From Actinomadura sp. NAK00032 (GTDB lineage: Bacteria > Actinomycetota > Actinomycetes > Streptosporangiales > Streptosporangiaceae), in contig NZ_CP054932.1 of assembly GCF_013364275.1 (NCBI RefSeq), positions 806,001 to 870,000 on the forward strand: 64,000 nucleotides of DNA. The letters run 5' to 3'. The translations under genes and the position numbers were made by a program. How positions within the stretch are numbered: the first letter of the stretch is position 1; every line of letters starts with the position of its first letter. The notes under the pieces were generated by a model. That model did no database searches. It saw only the letters and a list, made by a program, of their open reading frames with translations, and was not told the DNA's origin. Positions 42,791-51,752 of the stretch are shown here, piece after piece.

Positions 42791-45700
42791 TCAACCGGTC
42801 TCGAGGATGCGGTCGGCGACGCGGCTGGCGGCCTTGCCGTCGTCCAGCTCGCAGAAGCGCCGGACGAACCGGTCGTAGGGTTCGGCGTAGTCGCGTTCGA
42901 CCTGGTCGAGCGAGCGCAGCGCCTCGATCACCTCGTCGGACGAGCCGAGCAGCGGGCCGGGCGCCTCGTCCTCGAAGTCGAAGTAGAAGCCGCGCAGCTC
43001 GTCCCGGTAGTGCTCCAGGTCGTAGGTGAAGAACAGGATGGGCCTGCCCGTGTTCGCGTAGTCGAACATCAGCGACGAGTAGTCGGTCATGAGGACGTCG
43101 GCGGCCAGGAACAGCTCCGCGATGTCGGGGTAGGCGGACACGTCGCGGACGAAGCCGTCCCCCACCTCCGGGACGGTGTCGACCACGTTCGGGTGCCGCC
43201 GGACCAGCAGCACGTGGTCGTCGCCGAGTTCGGCCGCCGCGCGCTCCAGGTCGAGCCGCATGTCGAGCCGGTACTTGCCGGGGCCGTAGTAGCTGTCGTC
43301 CCGCCAGGTCGGCGCGTACAGGACGGCGCGCTTGTCCGCGGGCAGGCCGAGCCGCTCGCGCACCCGCTCCGCGAGGAGGCTGCGGTCGGGCGAGGCGAGG
43401 ATGTCGTTGCGCGGGTACCCGGTCTCGATGAGCTCGCCCTCGTAGCGGAACGCGCGGCGCAGGATCGGCGTGCTGAACGCGTTGGGGGAGACGAGGTAGC
43501 TCCAGTTCGGCGCCTCCTTGGCCACCTTCTCCAGGTAGCGGGCGTTGGCGAAGTGGACGTCCTCGATGTCGAACCCGATGCGCTTCAGCGGCGTGCCGTG
43601 CCAGGTCTGGACGACGACCTGGCCGGGCCGGCGGACGAACCACTCGGGCAGGTGCGCGTTGGAGATGACGTAGCGGCTCCGGGCCATGGCCTCGTACCAC
43701 TCCGCGCCCCACAGCCGCACGGGCCGCGCCGTCTCGGGCAGCTCCACCTGCGCGTCGCGCACCACCCACAGGTGCTCGACGTCGGCGCCGCGCCGCACGA
43801 GCTCCTCGTGGATCGCGCGGGGACTGTCGGAGTACTGCTTGCCGGAGTAGCTGTCGTACAGCACCGCCGGGCGCAGCGGCCGCAGGCGGCGCGGCGCGCG
43901 GTAGTGCCGGGCGCGGGTGCGGGCCTGCCGGTACGCGCCGCGCTCGCCGGGCCGCAGGTCGGAGTGGACCTCCAGGACGGGCACGTCGTAGCCCTGCTCC
44001 CGCAGGACGTAGCGGCGGCCGTCGATCGTCCTCTCGACCGGCATCCGGTCCAGCGCCGCGTGGGCCAGCGGCACGGCGAGGTTCCGCCCGGCCGGGGACG
44101 ACGCGGTCGCCGGGCGGCGGACGCGCAGGTCCCACCGGCCCGACGCGAGCGGCAGGACGCCGCCGAGCGAGACGAGCCGGCTCACCGGCAGCTCGGCGCG
44201 GAACCGGCCGTCCGCCCGGGTCAGCGGGAACGCGCGCTCCTCGTTGCGGTCGCGGCTGCGCAGCACCAGCTCCGCCGGGTCGGGGGTGGCGGGCGGGCAG
44301 TCGCCGGTGAGGACCAGCGTCCCGTCCTGCTCCCAGGACGCGCCGGTGAGGACCGGGCGGGGGATGCGGGCCTCCAGCCCGGCGTAGCCGTGCCGGGAGC
44401 GCAGGACCGCGAACTCCGTGTCGGCGTAGGTGTAGAGGCCCTCGTCGATGTCGGTGTCGAGGACGATCCGGATCATCTCGTCCGGCGCCGCGGAGGCGTC
44501 GTCGGAGGCGGACGCGGGGACGTCCTCGGGCGCGGCGTCGTCGTCGCCCGCCGCGTCGTCATCGGAGGCGAAGTCGTCCGGCGCGCCGGGGGTGTCGGAC
44601 GTCTCGGGGGCGCCCGCCGCCGGGCGGTCGGCCGGCAGCGCGGGGTCGCTGGCCACGGTGGCGGCTCCGGCCGCCGTCTCGTCCTCAGGGGTCGGCGCGG
44701 CGGCGTCCGGGCCGTCTGAGGGGTTGGCCGCGGTGTCGTTCGGCAGGCTCAGTTCGAGCCGCCACTGGACCCCGGTGTCGGCCGCGGTGCCCGGCGGGGT
44801 GCCCGGAACGTCCGGCCCCTCGTCCTGGGCGGGCATGTCGTCGATGAGTGCGCTGAGCGGGATCCGTGCCCGGAAGCCGCCGGCGCCGTCGGCGTCCGGT
44901 TCCACCGGGTAGCGGTCCAGCAGCGTCCCGGCGTTGCGCTGCACGGCGAGCGCGGCGCCGTCGGGCACGCCGCCGAGGACCGTTCCCGTGACCTCCAGGG
45001 CGTCGCCGCTCACCCGGTGGCCGGTGAGGCGCGCCCGCACGGTCTCCACCCGGAGCCGCAGCGTGCCGCCGCGCGTGAACACGGGGACGACGCGCACGTC
45101 AGGCGCGACGTAGTGCCAGTCGGGGTGCGCGGCGCTGCCCGAGGACGCCGCCGCCAGCGCGCCGCGCCGCAGCACCCCGCGGTCGTAGACGCCGGCCGCG
45201 ATCAGCCAGGTCCCGTCGACGTACCGGCCGTCCCGGCGCAGCCGCTTCGGGTCGATGGTGGCGGAGAACCCGGACCAGGCGTGGCTGCGCTCCGGATCGC
45301 GCGCGCTCTCGTCGGCGTCGCGGCAGCGCCGCGTCCACGCCGGGACCACCCGGGTGGTGCCGCTCTCCGGCTCCCGGAGACCGATGACCTTGAGGGACGA
45401 CCAGGGGAAACGCGTCCCGACATTGGCGATGAAAGCGTGCCCGGTGATGTGCAGCTTTCCGTCCCGCCAGGTCACTTCGTGCAATCGCGTGCGGGCGGCG
45501 AGTTCCTCGCCGAGCCGGAACACCCGGCGCGGGATTTTCAGCCGCCGGTCGCCCCAGTACGGGTACCGCGCGTAATGGCGCCACAACCTCCGCGTCACCG
45601 GAATCCGCAGTTTCCGGCGCTCGTACTCCAGCACCTGGAGCAGCTCCGGCACTAATCCGCGGCCGACGAGATGCCACTTCAACCGCATCATCGCGGGGAG

Positions 45701-46615
45701 GTCGTTCAGCGCGGTGCGGTCGGCCTGTTCGAGGAAACCGTGGGCCAGTTCCACGAACCGGGCGCGGAACTCCTCGTCCGCCTCGGCCAGCACGTTCAGG
45801 AAGATGCGCAGGTCGCTGCGCAGCGCCACCTCGTCGTACTCGCGCTTGCAGGCGCGCACCTCCGGCTCCGTCCGGGCGCCGAGGAACCGGCTGACGGTCT
45901 CCACCGCCGCGAACCGGTCGGTGACCGCGCCGATCTCCGTGCGCCGCTGGGTGATCGACAGGTCGCCGCCCGCGCGCTGCCGCCAGTAGTAGACGGTCTC
46001 GCTGAGCACGTCCACGGACGAGGCGAGGAAGTGCGCCGGCAGCGTCACCGGGATGTCCTCGTACAGGACGCCCTCGGGAAAGCGCAGGTCGTGCTCGTCC
46101 CAGAACGCGCGGCGGAAGACCTTGTTGGGCACCAGCCGGTCGTACATCAGCAGGTGGTCGCGGGTGACGTGGGTGCGCAGCCGCGTCGACGCCATCGGGC
46201 GGCGGTGCATCGGCGACTGCCGCAGCCCCTCCTCCGTCAGGAGTTGGACGTTGCCCGAGGCGATGTCCGACCCGGTGCGCTCCAGGGTGCCCACCAGCAG
46301 TTCGAGCGCGTAGCCGGGCAGGACGTCGTCGCTGTCGACGAACGCCAGGAAACGGCCGCGCACGTTCGCCGCCCCGACATTGCGCGCATTGCCGAGCCCG
46401 CCGTTGGCCTGCCGGATCAGGCGGAAACGCGGGTCGTCGTTCACGAAGTTCTGGGCGATCTTCGCGCTGGTGTCGGTCGATCCGTCATCGACCAGGACGA
46501 CGTCCAATTCGCGGAGCGACTGCCGTGCGATGGAGGTCAGGCATTCCTCCAGATACGGCTCCACGTTGTATATGGGCACTACCACACCGACGCGTGGCTC
46601 AGGCATAGATGTCAC
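42791..46615 (-). CDS. GT2 glycosyltransferase - TagF-type glycerophosphotransferase fusion
   Basis: About 1274 residues. The N-terminal ~250 are a family 2 glycosyltransferase (VVVPIYNVEPYLEECL, VDDGSTD, FVDSDD, then YEDIPVTLPAHF). A middle part contains repeated Ig-like strand segments and a long acidic low-complexity linker. The C-terminal ~380 form a CDP-glycerol glycerophosphotransferase (VVQTWHGTPLKRIGFD, VLYAPTWRDD, DVLMTDYSSLMFDY). It likely builds a teichoic-acid-like or glycosyl-phosphate wall polymer. The GTG at 46615 has GGGAG eight bases upstream; the ATG three codons later is the alternative. Only 13 bases separate its stop from the AftA-like start. Confidence 0.9.
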   Translation of the reverse strand: MTSMPEPRVGVVVPIYNVEPYLEECLTSIARQSLRELDVVLVDDGSTDTSAKIAQNFVNDDPRFRLIRQANGGLGNARNVGAANVRGRFLAFVDSDDVLPGYALELLVGTLERTGSDIASGNVQLLTEEGLRQSPMHRRPMASTRLRTHVTRDHLLMYDRLVPNKVFRRAFWDEHDLRFPEGVLYEDIPVTLPAHFLASSVDVLSETVYYWRQRAGGDLSITQRRTEIGAVTDRFAAVETVSRFLGARTEPEVRACKREYDEVALRSDLRIFLNVLAEADEEFRARFVELAHGFLEQADRTALNDLPAMMRLKWHLVGRGLVPELLQVLEYERRKLRIPVTRRLWRHYARYPYWGDRRLKIPRRVFRLGEELAARTRLHEVTWRDGKLHITGHAFIANVGTRFPWSSLKVIGLREPESGTTRVVPAWTRRCRDADESARDPERSHAWSGFSATIDPKRLRRDGRYVDGTWLIAAGVYDRGVLRRGALAAASSGSAAHPDWHYVAPDVRVVPVFTRGGTLRLRVETVRARLTGHRVSGDALEVTGTVLGGVPDGAALAVQRNAGTLLDRYPVEPDADGAGGFRARIPLSALIDDMPAQDEGPDVPGTPPGTAADTGVQWRLELSLPNDTAANPSDGPDAAAPTPEDETAAGAATVASDPALPADRPAAGAPETSDTPGAPDDFASDDDAAGDDDAAPEDVPASASDDASAAPDEMIRIVLDTDIDEGLYTYADTEFAVLRSRHGYAGLEARIPRPVLTGASWEQDGTLVLTGDCPPATPDPAELVLRSRDRNEERAFPLTRADGRFRAELPVSRLVSLGGVLPLASGRWDLRVRRPATASSPAGRNLAVPLAHAALDRMPVERTIDGRRYVLREQGYDVPVLEVHSDLRPGERGAYRQARTRARHYRAPRRLRPLRPAVLYDSYSGKQYSDSPRAIHEELVRRGADVEHLWVVRDAQVELPETARPVRLWGAEWYEAMARSRYVISNAHLPEWFVRRPGQVVVQTWHGTPLKRIGFDIEDVHFANARYLEKVAKEAPNWSYLVSPNAFSTPILRRAFRYEGELIETGYPRNDILASPDRSLLAERVRERLGLPADKRAVLYAPTWRDDSYYGPGKYRLDMRLDLERAAAELGDDHVLLVRRHPNVVDTVPEVGDGFVRDVSAYPDIAELFLAADVLMTDYSSLMFDYANTGRPILFFTYDLEHYRDELRGFYFDFEDEAPGPLLGSSDEVIEALRSLDQVERDYAEPYDRFVRRFCELDDGKAASRVADRILETG

Positions 46616-46880
46616 CAACTTGTCTCCCGTTCCCCCCGACCAATTCCCCTCCCCGTTCTGGAGACGCTTATGCGGGTCAAAACGATCACACGTATTCAAG
46701 ATCAAGTTTTGCGGCCGGTGCCGGAGCGGGGTCCGAGCCGGGCCGAGCCGGTGCCGGATCGGGTGCCGCCGGTCGCGCGCGGGCGTCGCTGGTGGCCGAT
46801 GCCCGCGGTGGCCGGTTTGTCACGTCGTATCCCCACGGTAACTCCGCGGCCGGCGGGCCACCCGGTGATGGAAGGGCAAC

Positions 46881-46894
46881 TGTTAGCGGTATCA
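46881..46894. promoter_or_regulatory. LacI-type operator-like site 1
   Basis: TGTTAGCGGTATCA matches site 3 at 11 of 14 positions with the same central CG step typical of LacI-family operators. Confidence 0.4.
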
Positions 46895-46942
46895 GCCGCC
46901 GCCGTCAAGGGTCGCGGCGACGCCCGGCAATGGCCCGGGGGA

Positions 46943-46972
46943 TTGACACCGTGGGGAGTTAGCGCAAACATT
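46943..46972 (+). promoter_or_regulatory. Candidate promoter with LacI-type operator-like site 2
   Basis: TTGACA (46943-46948) is a consensus -35; AACATT (46967-46972) 18 bases on is a weak -10. The site AGTTAGCGCAAACA (46957-46970) matches site 3 at 11 of 14 positions and covers spacer and -10, as a repressor site would. Confidence 0.5.
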
Positions 46973-47028
46973 CGTGACACGCGCCACACTGAGCCCCGCC
47001 CCCGGCGGGGTCCCGTCCGGACTCGGAA

Positions 47029-47042
47029 TGTTAACGCTAACA
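47029..47042. promoter_or_regulatory. LacI-type operator-like site 3
   Basis: TGTTAACGCTAACA is a palindrome with one mismatched pair and a central CG, the form bound by LacI-family sugar regulators. It stands 69 bases before the binding-protein ATG, within the expected leader. Confidence 0.6.
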
Positions 47043-47110
47043 CTGGCGGCCCGAGGACGACGCCCTCCAGACGCCCTTCGCCGACCCCCCGAGGAAGAAG
47101 GAAGAACCCC

Positions 47111-48085
47111 ATGCTCAAGCGGCTCATCGTCGCCGTCGCGGGCGCCTCGCTCGCGCTGACGGCCCTCAGCGCCTGCGGCTCCGGCGGCGACGGCTCCGGT
47201 TCCGGCTCCGGCAAGCTCGTCCTCGGCTTCTCGCAGGTCGGCGCGGAATCCGGCTGGCGGACGGCCAACACCAAGTCGATCCAGGAGGCCGCGAAGGCCG
47301 CCGGCGTCGACCTGAAGTTCTCCGACGCCCAGCAGAAGCAGGAGAACCAGATCGCCGCGATCCGGTCCTTCATCAAGCAGAAGGTGGACGTCATCGCCTT
47401 CTCCCCGGTGGTCGTCACCGGCTGGGACGCCGTCCTCAAGGAGGCCAAGGCGGCCGACATCCCGGTCGTCCTCACCGACCGGGCCGTCGACTCCGACGCC
47501 TCCCTCTACGTCACCTTCCTCGGCTCGGACTTCGTCGCCGAGGGCAAGAAGGCCGGCGACTGGCTGGTGACCGAGTACAAGGACGCCAAGGAGCCCGTCA
47601 ACATCGTCCAGCTGGAGGGCACCGTCGGCGCCGCGCCCGCGATCGACCGCAAGAAGGGCTTCGAGCAGGCCATCGCGGCCAACCCGAACCTCAAGGTGAT
47701 CGCCTCGCAGTCCGGCGACTTCACCCGCGCCAAGGGCAAGGAGGTCATGCAGGCCCTGCTCAAGGCGCACAAGGACATCGACGTGCTGTTCGCCCACAAC
47801 GACGACATGGGCCTCGGCGCGATGCAGGCGATCCAGGAGGCCGGCCTCACCCCCGGCAAGGACATCAAGATCGTCACGGTCGACGCGGTCAAGGACGGGA
47901 TGCAGGCGCTCGCCGACGGCAAGTTCAACTTCATCGTCGAGTGCAACCCGCTGCTCGGCGGCCAGCTGATGGACACGGCGAAGAAGGTCAAGGCCGGCGA
48001 GAAGGTCGAGAAGCGCATCGTCACCGTCGAGACGGTCTTCGACCAGGCCAAGGCCAAGGAGGCGCTGCCCACCCGCAAGTACTGA
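47111..48085 (+). CDS. Sugar ABC transporter binding lipoprotein (YtfQ-like)
   Basis: 324 residues. The signal peptide ends in lipobox LSAC, so it is a surface lipoprotein. The mature part is a ribose/galactofuranose-type periplasmic-binding protein: LGFSQVGAESGWRTANTKSI, QQKQENQIAAIRSFIKQKVD, HNDDMGLGAMQAIQEAG and TVDAVKDGMQALADGKF. These blocks are closest to YtfQ, the galactofuranose receptor. First gene of a four-gene operon; the ribosome site GAGGAAGAAGGAAG is ample. Confidence 0.93.
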   Translation: MLKRLIVAVAGASLALTALSACGSGGDGSGSGSGKLVLGFSQVGAESGWRTANTKSIQEAAKAAGVDLKFSDAQQKQENQIAAIRSFIKQKVDVIAFSPVVVTGWDAVLKEAKAADIPVVLTDRAVDSDASLYVTFLGSDFVAEGKKAGDWLVTEYKDAKEPVNIVQLEGTVGAAPAIDRKKGFEQAIAANPNLKVIASQSGDFTRAKGKEVMQALLKAHKDIDVLFAHNDDMGLGAMQAIQEAGLTPGKDIKIVTVDAVKDGMQALADGKFNFIVECNPLLGGQLMDTAKKVKAGEKVEKRIVTVETVFDQAKAKEALPTRKY

Positions 48086-48109
48086 CCTTCCGGCTAGGAG
48101 GAGGCGGCC

Positions 48110-49624
48110 ATGACCGTTCCCGTCCTGGAGATGGACGGCATCTCCAAGGGGTTCCCCGGCGTCCAGGCCCTCGACGACGTGGCGTTCCGGCTGTTCCCCG
48201 GCGAGGTGCACGCGCTGATGGGGGAGAACGGCGCCGGCAAGTCCACCCTCATCAAGGTGCTGACCGGCGTCTACGGGGCCGATGCCGGGACCGTCGCGAT
48301 CGACGGGCGCGGCACCCTCGTCCAGGGGCCGCTGCACGCCCAGCGGCTCGGCATCAGCACCGTCTACCAGGAGGTCAACCTCTGCCCGAACCTGTCGGTC
48401 GCGGAGAACGTCTTCATCGGCCGCCAGCCGCGCCGCCGGTCCGGCCGCATCGACTGGGGCGCGATCAACCGCCGCGCCGCCGAACTGCTGGCCAGGCTCG
48501 ACCTCGACCTGGACGTCACCGCGCAGCTCGGCTCGTACTCGCTCGCGGTGCAGCAGCTCGTCGCGATCGTCCGGGCGGTGGACCTCCAGGCGAAGGTGCT
48601 GGTCCTGGACGAGCCGACGTCCAGCCTCGACCGCGGCGAGGTCGGGCGGCTGTTCGACGTCATGCGCCGGCTGAAGGACGACGGCGTCGCGATCCTGTTC
48701 GTCTCGCACTTCCTGGAGCAGATCTACGAGGTCTGCGACCGGGTGACGGTGCTGCGCAACGGCCGCCTCGTCGGCGAGTACCCGATCGGTGAGCTGAGCC
48801 GGTTCGACCTCGTCGCGAAGATGACCGGGCAGGAGCTGGCGTCCCTGGAGGAACTCGACGAGACCTCGCTCGACGCCCCCGAGGGGGAGCGGCTGCTCGC
48901 GCTCGAAGGGGTCGGCCGGAGCGGCGCGATCGCCCCGGCCGACCTCGACCTGCGCGCGGGCGAGGTCGTCGGGTTCGCGGGCCTGCTCGGCTCCGGCCGC
49001 TCCGAGCTGGCCCGGCTGATCTTCGGCGCGGACCACGCCGACAGCGGCCGGATCCGGACGGCCGACGGCCCCGTCTCGATCCGGACGCCGCGCGCCGCGA
49101 TCGACCGGGGCGTCGCCTACTGCCCCGAGGACCGCAAGGGCGACGGCCTGGTCATGGACCTGACCGTCGCGGAGAACATCGTCCTCGCGCTGCAGGCCGC
49201 GCGCGGCTGGCTCCGCCCGCTGGGCCGGCGCCGCCGCGACGAGCTGGTGGAGGAGTACGTCAAGGCGCTGCGCATCCACCCGCCCGACCCGGACGTCCCG
49301 GTGCGGAACCTGTCCGGCGGCAACCAGCAGAAGGTGCTGCTCGCCCGCTGGCTCATCACCCGGCCGAAGCTGCTCATCCTGGACGAGCCGACGCGCGGCA
49401 TCGACATCGGCGCCAAGATCGAGATCCAGCGGCTCGTGGTGTCGCTGGCCCGCGACGGCATGGGCGTCGTGTTCATCTCCGCCGAGCTGGAGGAGGTGCT
49501 GCGCATCTCGCACAAGGTCGAGGTGCTGCGCGACCGCAGGCTCGTCGCCGAACTCCGCAACGACGGGTCGCTGACCCCCGAACGCATCCTGCAGACCATC
49601 GCGAACGGAGACGCGGAGGAATGA
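48110..49624 (+). CDS. Sugar ABC transporter ATPase (YtfR-like, two NBDs)
   Basis: 504 residues, a duplicated ATPase. The first domain has Walker A MGENGAGKST, a degenerate signature (LGSYSLAVQQ) and VLDEPTSSLD; the second has FAGLLGSGRSELARLIFGAD in place of Walker A, signature LSGGNQQK and LILDEPTRGID. This asymmetric layout is normal for the RbsA/YtfR type. AGGAGG stands seven bases before the ATG. The stop overlaps the next start (ATGA). Confidence 0.95.
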   Translation: MTVPVLEMDGISKGFPGVQALDDVAFRLFPGEVHALMGENGAGKSTLIKVLTGVYGADAGTVAIDGRGTLVQGPLHAQRLGISTVYQEVNLCPNLSVAENVFIGRQPRRRSGRIDWGAINRRAAELLARLDLDLDVTAQLGSYSLAVQQLVAIVRAVDLQAKVLVLDEPTSSLDRGEVGRLFDVMRRLKDDGVAILFVSHFLEQIYEVCDRVTVLRNGRLVGEYPIGELSRFDLVAKMTGQELASLEELDETSLDAPEGERLLALEGVGRSGAIAPADLDLRAGEVVGFAGLLGSGRSELARLIFGADHADSGRIRTADGPVSIRTPRAAIDRGVAYCPEDRKGDGLVMDLTVAENIVLALQAARGWLRPLGRRRRDELVEEYVKALRIHPPDPDVPVRNLSGGNQQKVLLARWLITRPKLLILDEPTRGIDIGAKIEIQRLVVSLARDGMGVVFISAELEEVLRISHKVEVLRDRRLVAELRNDGSLTPERILQTIANGDAEE

Positions 49625-50670
49625 ACCGGGCGCAATCCCTCTCCCGACTCGCCGCCCTCACCCGGAGCACGCTGTTCTGGCCGGTGACCGTGCTGGTCGT
49701 CCTGCTGCTCGGGAACGTCGTCTTCACGCACGGCTTCCTGGCGATCCACGTCCGGCAGGGCCACCTGTACGGGAGCCTCATCGACATCCTGCTGTTCGGC
49801 GCCCCGCTGGTCCTCGTCTCGCTCGGTATGACGGTCGTCATCGCGACGGGCGGCGTCGACCTGTCGGTCGGGGCGACCGTCGCCATCTCCGGCGCGCTGG
49901 CCTGCTACCTGATCAGCAGGGGGCAGGGCCTCGTCGTCTCGATCGCCGCCGCCGTCATCGCGTCGCTGCTGCTGGGGATGTGGAACGGGCTGCTGGTCAC
50001 GCGCCTCGGCATCCAGCCCATCATCGCGACGCTCATTTTGATGGTGGCGGGACGCGGCGTCGCCCAGCTCATCACCGGCGGCCAGATCATCACGATCAAC
50101 GACCAGGACTACAAGATGATCGGCGGCGGCTACTGGCTCGGCCTGCCGTTCGCGATCATCCTGGTGGCGATCGCGCTGGCCGCGACCGTCCTGCTGACCC
50201 GGCGCACCGCGCTCGGCATGCTGCTGGAGTCGGTCGGCGGCAACGCCGAGGCGTCCCGCCTGGTCGGCATCCGCGCGGCCGGGCTGATCGTGCTGGCGTA
50301 CGCGTTCTGCGGGCTGTGCGCCGGGATCGCCGGGCTGATGATCAGCTCCAACACGCTGTCGGCGGACGGCAACCACGCCGGGCTGTGGATCGAGCTGGAC
50401 GCGATCCTCGCCGTCGTCCTCGGCGGCACCGCGCTCACCGGCGGCCGGTTCTCCCTCGCCGGGACGGTCGTGGGCGCGCTCATCATCCAGACCCTCGACA
50501 CCACGATCTACACCGCGGGCATCCCGCCGCGCACGACGCTCGTCTTCGAGGCGGTCGTCGTCACGATCGTGTGCCTCCTCCAGTCGCCCGCCTTCCGCGC
50601 CAAGTTCGCCCGCCGCCGAAGGCCCGCGCGTCCTGAGCCCGTCACGTCCAAGCAGGAGGTCACAGCATGA
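49621..50670 (+). CDS. Sugar ABC transporter permease (YtfT-like)
   Basis: 349 residues with about nine to ten membrane helices and the RbsC-type signature GMTVVIATGGVDLSVGATVA, followed by NGLLVTRLGIQPIIATL and FAVVLGGTALTGG-like blocks (DAILAVVLGGTALTGGRFSL). It forms one half of the membrane channel with the next gene. Starts inside the ATPase stop and ends inside the next start, both by ATGA overlaps. Confidence 0.93.
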   Translation: MNRAQSLSRLAALTRSTLFWPVTVLVVLLLGNVVFTHGFLAIHVRQGHLYGSLIDILLFGAPLVLVSLGMTVVIATGGVDLSVGATVAISGALACYLISRGQGLVVSIAAAVIASLLLGMWNGLLVTRLGIQPIIATLILMVAGRGVAQLITGGQIITINDQDYKMIGGGYWLGLPFAIILVAIALAATVLLTRRTALGMLLESVGGNAEASRLVGIRAAGLIVLAYAFCGLCAGIAGLMISSNTLSADGNHAGLWIELDAILAVVLGGTALTGGRFSLAGTVVGALIIQTLDTTIYTAGIPPRTTLVFEAVVVTIVCLLQSPAFRAKFARRRRPARPEPVTSKQEVTA

Positions 50671-51683
50671 GTGCCGTTCTCGCCGGTGCGGCTCTTCGCG
50701 GAAGGGTGCTCGTGCCGCGCCGCAGGCACGTGCCCGTCCTGGTGACGCTCGGGCTGTTCGTGGCCGCGTTCGCGGCGGGGGCGATCCGCTACCCGAACTT
50801 CGGCACCACCCAGGTCTTCCTCGACCTGTTCATCGACAACGGGTTCCTCATCGTCGTCGCGGTCGGCATGACGTTCGTGATCCTGACCGGCGGCATCGAC
50901 CTGTCCGTGGGGTCGGTGGTGGCGCTGTCGGGGATGCTGTGCGCGATCGGCACGATGAAGCTGCACCTGCCCGCGCCGGCCGTCATCCCGCTGGTGCTCG
51001 CCTTCGGGACGCTGTTCGGCGCCGCCATGGGCTACATGATCCATGTGTTCCAGGTGCAGCCGTTCATCGCGACGCTCGCCGGAATGTTCCTCGCGCGCGG
51101 CCTGTGCCTGACGCTCAGCGAGAACCAGATCTCCATCGACGACTCGTTCTTCGACACCCTCGCACTCAACTCCCTGCACTTCCCCGGCGGCGACCACCTC
51201 TCCTACGGCGCCGTCACTGCTCTGGTGGTGTTCGCCGTCGGCGCCGTCGTCCTGCAGTGGACGCGCACCGGCCGCAACGTCTACGCCGTCGGCGGCAACG
51301 AGCAGTCGGCGATGCTGATGGGCCTGCCCGTCGGCCGCACGAAGATCCAGGTGTACGCGATCAGCGGCTTCTGCTCCGCGCTCGGCGGCGTGCTGTTCGC
51401 GCTCTACACCCTGTCCGGCGACCCGACCCACGCGATCGGCATGGAACTCGACGCGATCGCCGCCGTCGTCATCGGCGGGACCGTCCTCACCGGCGGCTCG
51501 GGCTACCTCGTCGGCAGCGTCCTCGGCGTCCTCGTCCTCGGCGTCATCAAGACCATCCTCAGCTTCGAGGGCACCCTCAGCTCCTGGTGGACGCGCATCG
51601 CCATCGGCGTCCTGCTGTTCGGCTTCATCGCCCTCCAGCGCCTCATCGGCGCCCGCCGCCGCACCCGCGCGGCGGCCACCTGA
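50667..51683 (+). CDS. Sugar ABC transporter permease (YjfF-like)
   Basis: 338 residues, the second permease, with GMTFVILTGGIDLSVGSVVA and ISGFCSALGGVLFALYTLSG. A pair of distinct permeases after a YtfQ/YtfR-type pair is the galactofuranose transporter layout (ytfQ-ytfR-ytfT-yjfF). Galactofuranose uptake would also fit a cell wall with galactan turnover, but the substrate is inference. The 3' end is partly duplicated just downstream. Confidence 0.93.
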   Translation: MSAVLAGAALRGRVLVPRRRHVPVLVTLGLFVAAFAAGAIRYPNFGTTQVFLDLFIDNGFLIVVAVGMTFVILTGGIDLSVGSVVALSGMLCAIGTMKLHLPAPAVIPLVLAFGTLFGAAMGYMIHVFQVQPFIATLAGMFLARGLCLTLSENQISIDDSFFDTLALNSLHFPGGDHLSYGAVTALVVFAVGAVVLQWTRTGRNVYAVGGNEQSAMLMGLPVGRTKIQVYAISGFCSALGGVLFALYTLSGDPTHAIGMELDAIAAVVIGGTVLTGGSGYLVGSVLGVLVLGVIKTILSFEGTLSSWWTRIAIGVLLFGFIALQRLIGARRRTRAAAT

Positions 51684-51743
51684 CGGCCCCTCAGCGACTG
51701 GCAACCCGTGCCCGCCGCCGCACCCGCACCGCCGCCACCTGAC
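51651..51743 (+). repeat. Duplicated 3' end of the yjfF-like gene
   Basis: A 34-base segment encoding the last residues plus stop (51651-51684) recurs at 51710-51743 with three mismatches. Both copies end in ACCTGAC, so a second, untranslated copy of the C-terminus RRRTRxAAT lies 59 bases downstream. Confidence 0.8.
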
Positions 51744-51752
51744 CGGGCCGCG

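Larger units (their letters stand above)
46616..47110. other. Divergent regulatory region of the sugar ABC operon
   Basis: Nearly 500 bases without a gene, between the GT2-TagF gene (minus) and the ABC operon (plus). It carries three 14-base LacI-type operator-like sites, a promoter candidate, and a 7-bp GC hairpin (CCCCGCC-CCC-GGCGGGG, 46994-47010) in the leader. The ABC operon appears to have no regulator gene within the window. Confidence 0.6.

Noticed and set aside
40864..43029. 721-codon plus-strand frame opposite the AftA-like gene
   Set aside because: No membrane segments or motifs; antisense shadow of a recognised membrane protein.
46892..49513. 873-codon minus-strand frame opposite the binding-protein and ATPase genes
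   Set aside because: Repetitive Asp/Val/Leu/Arg composition and no motif; the plus strand encodes Walker motifs and a lipobox.
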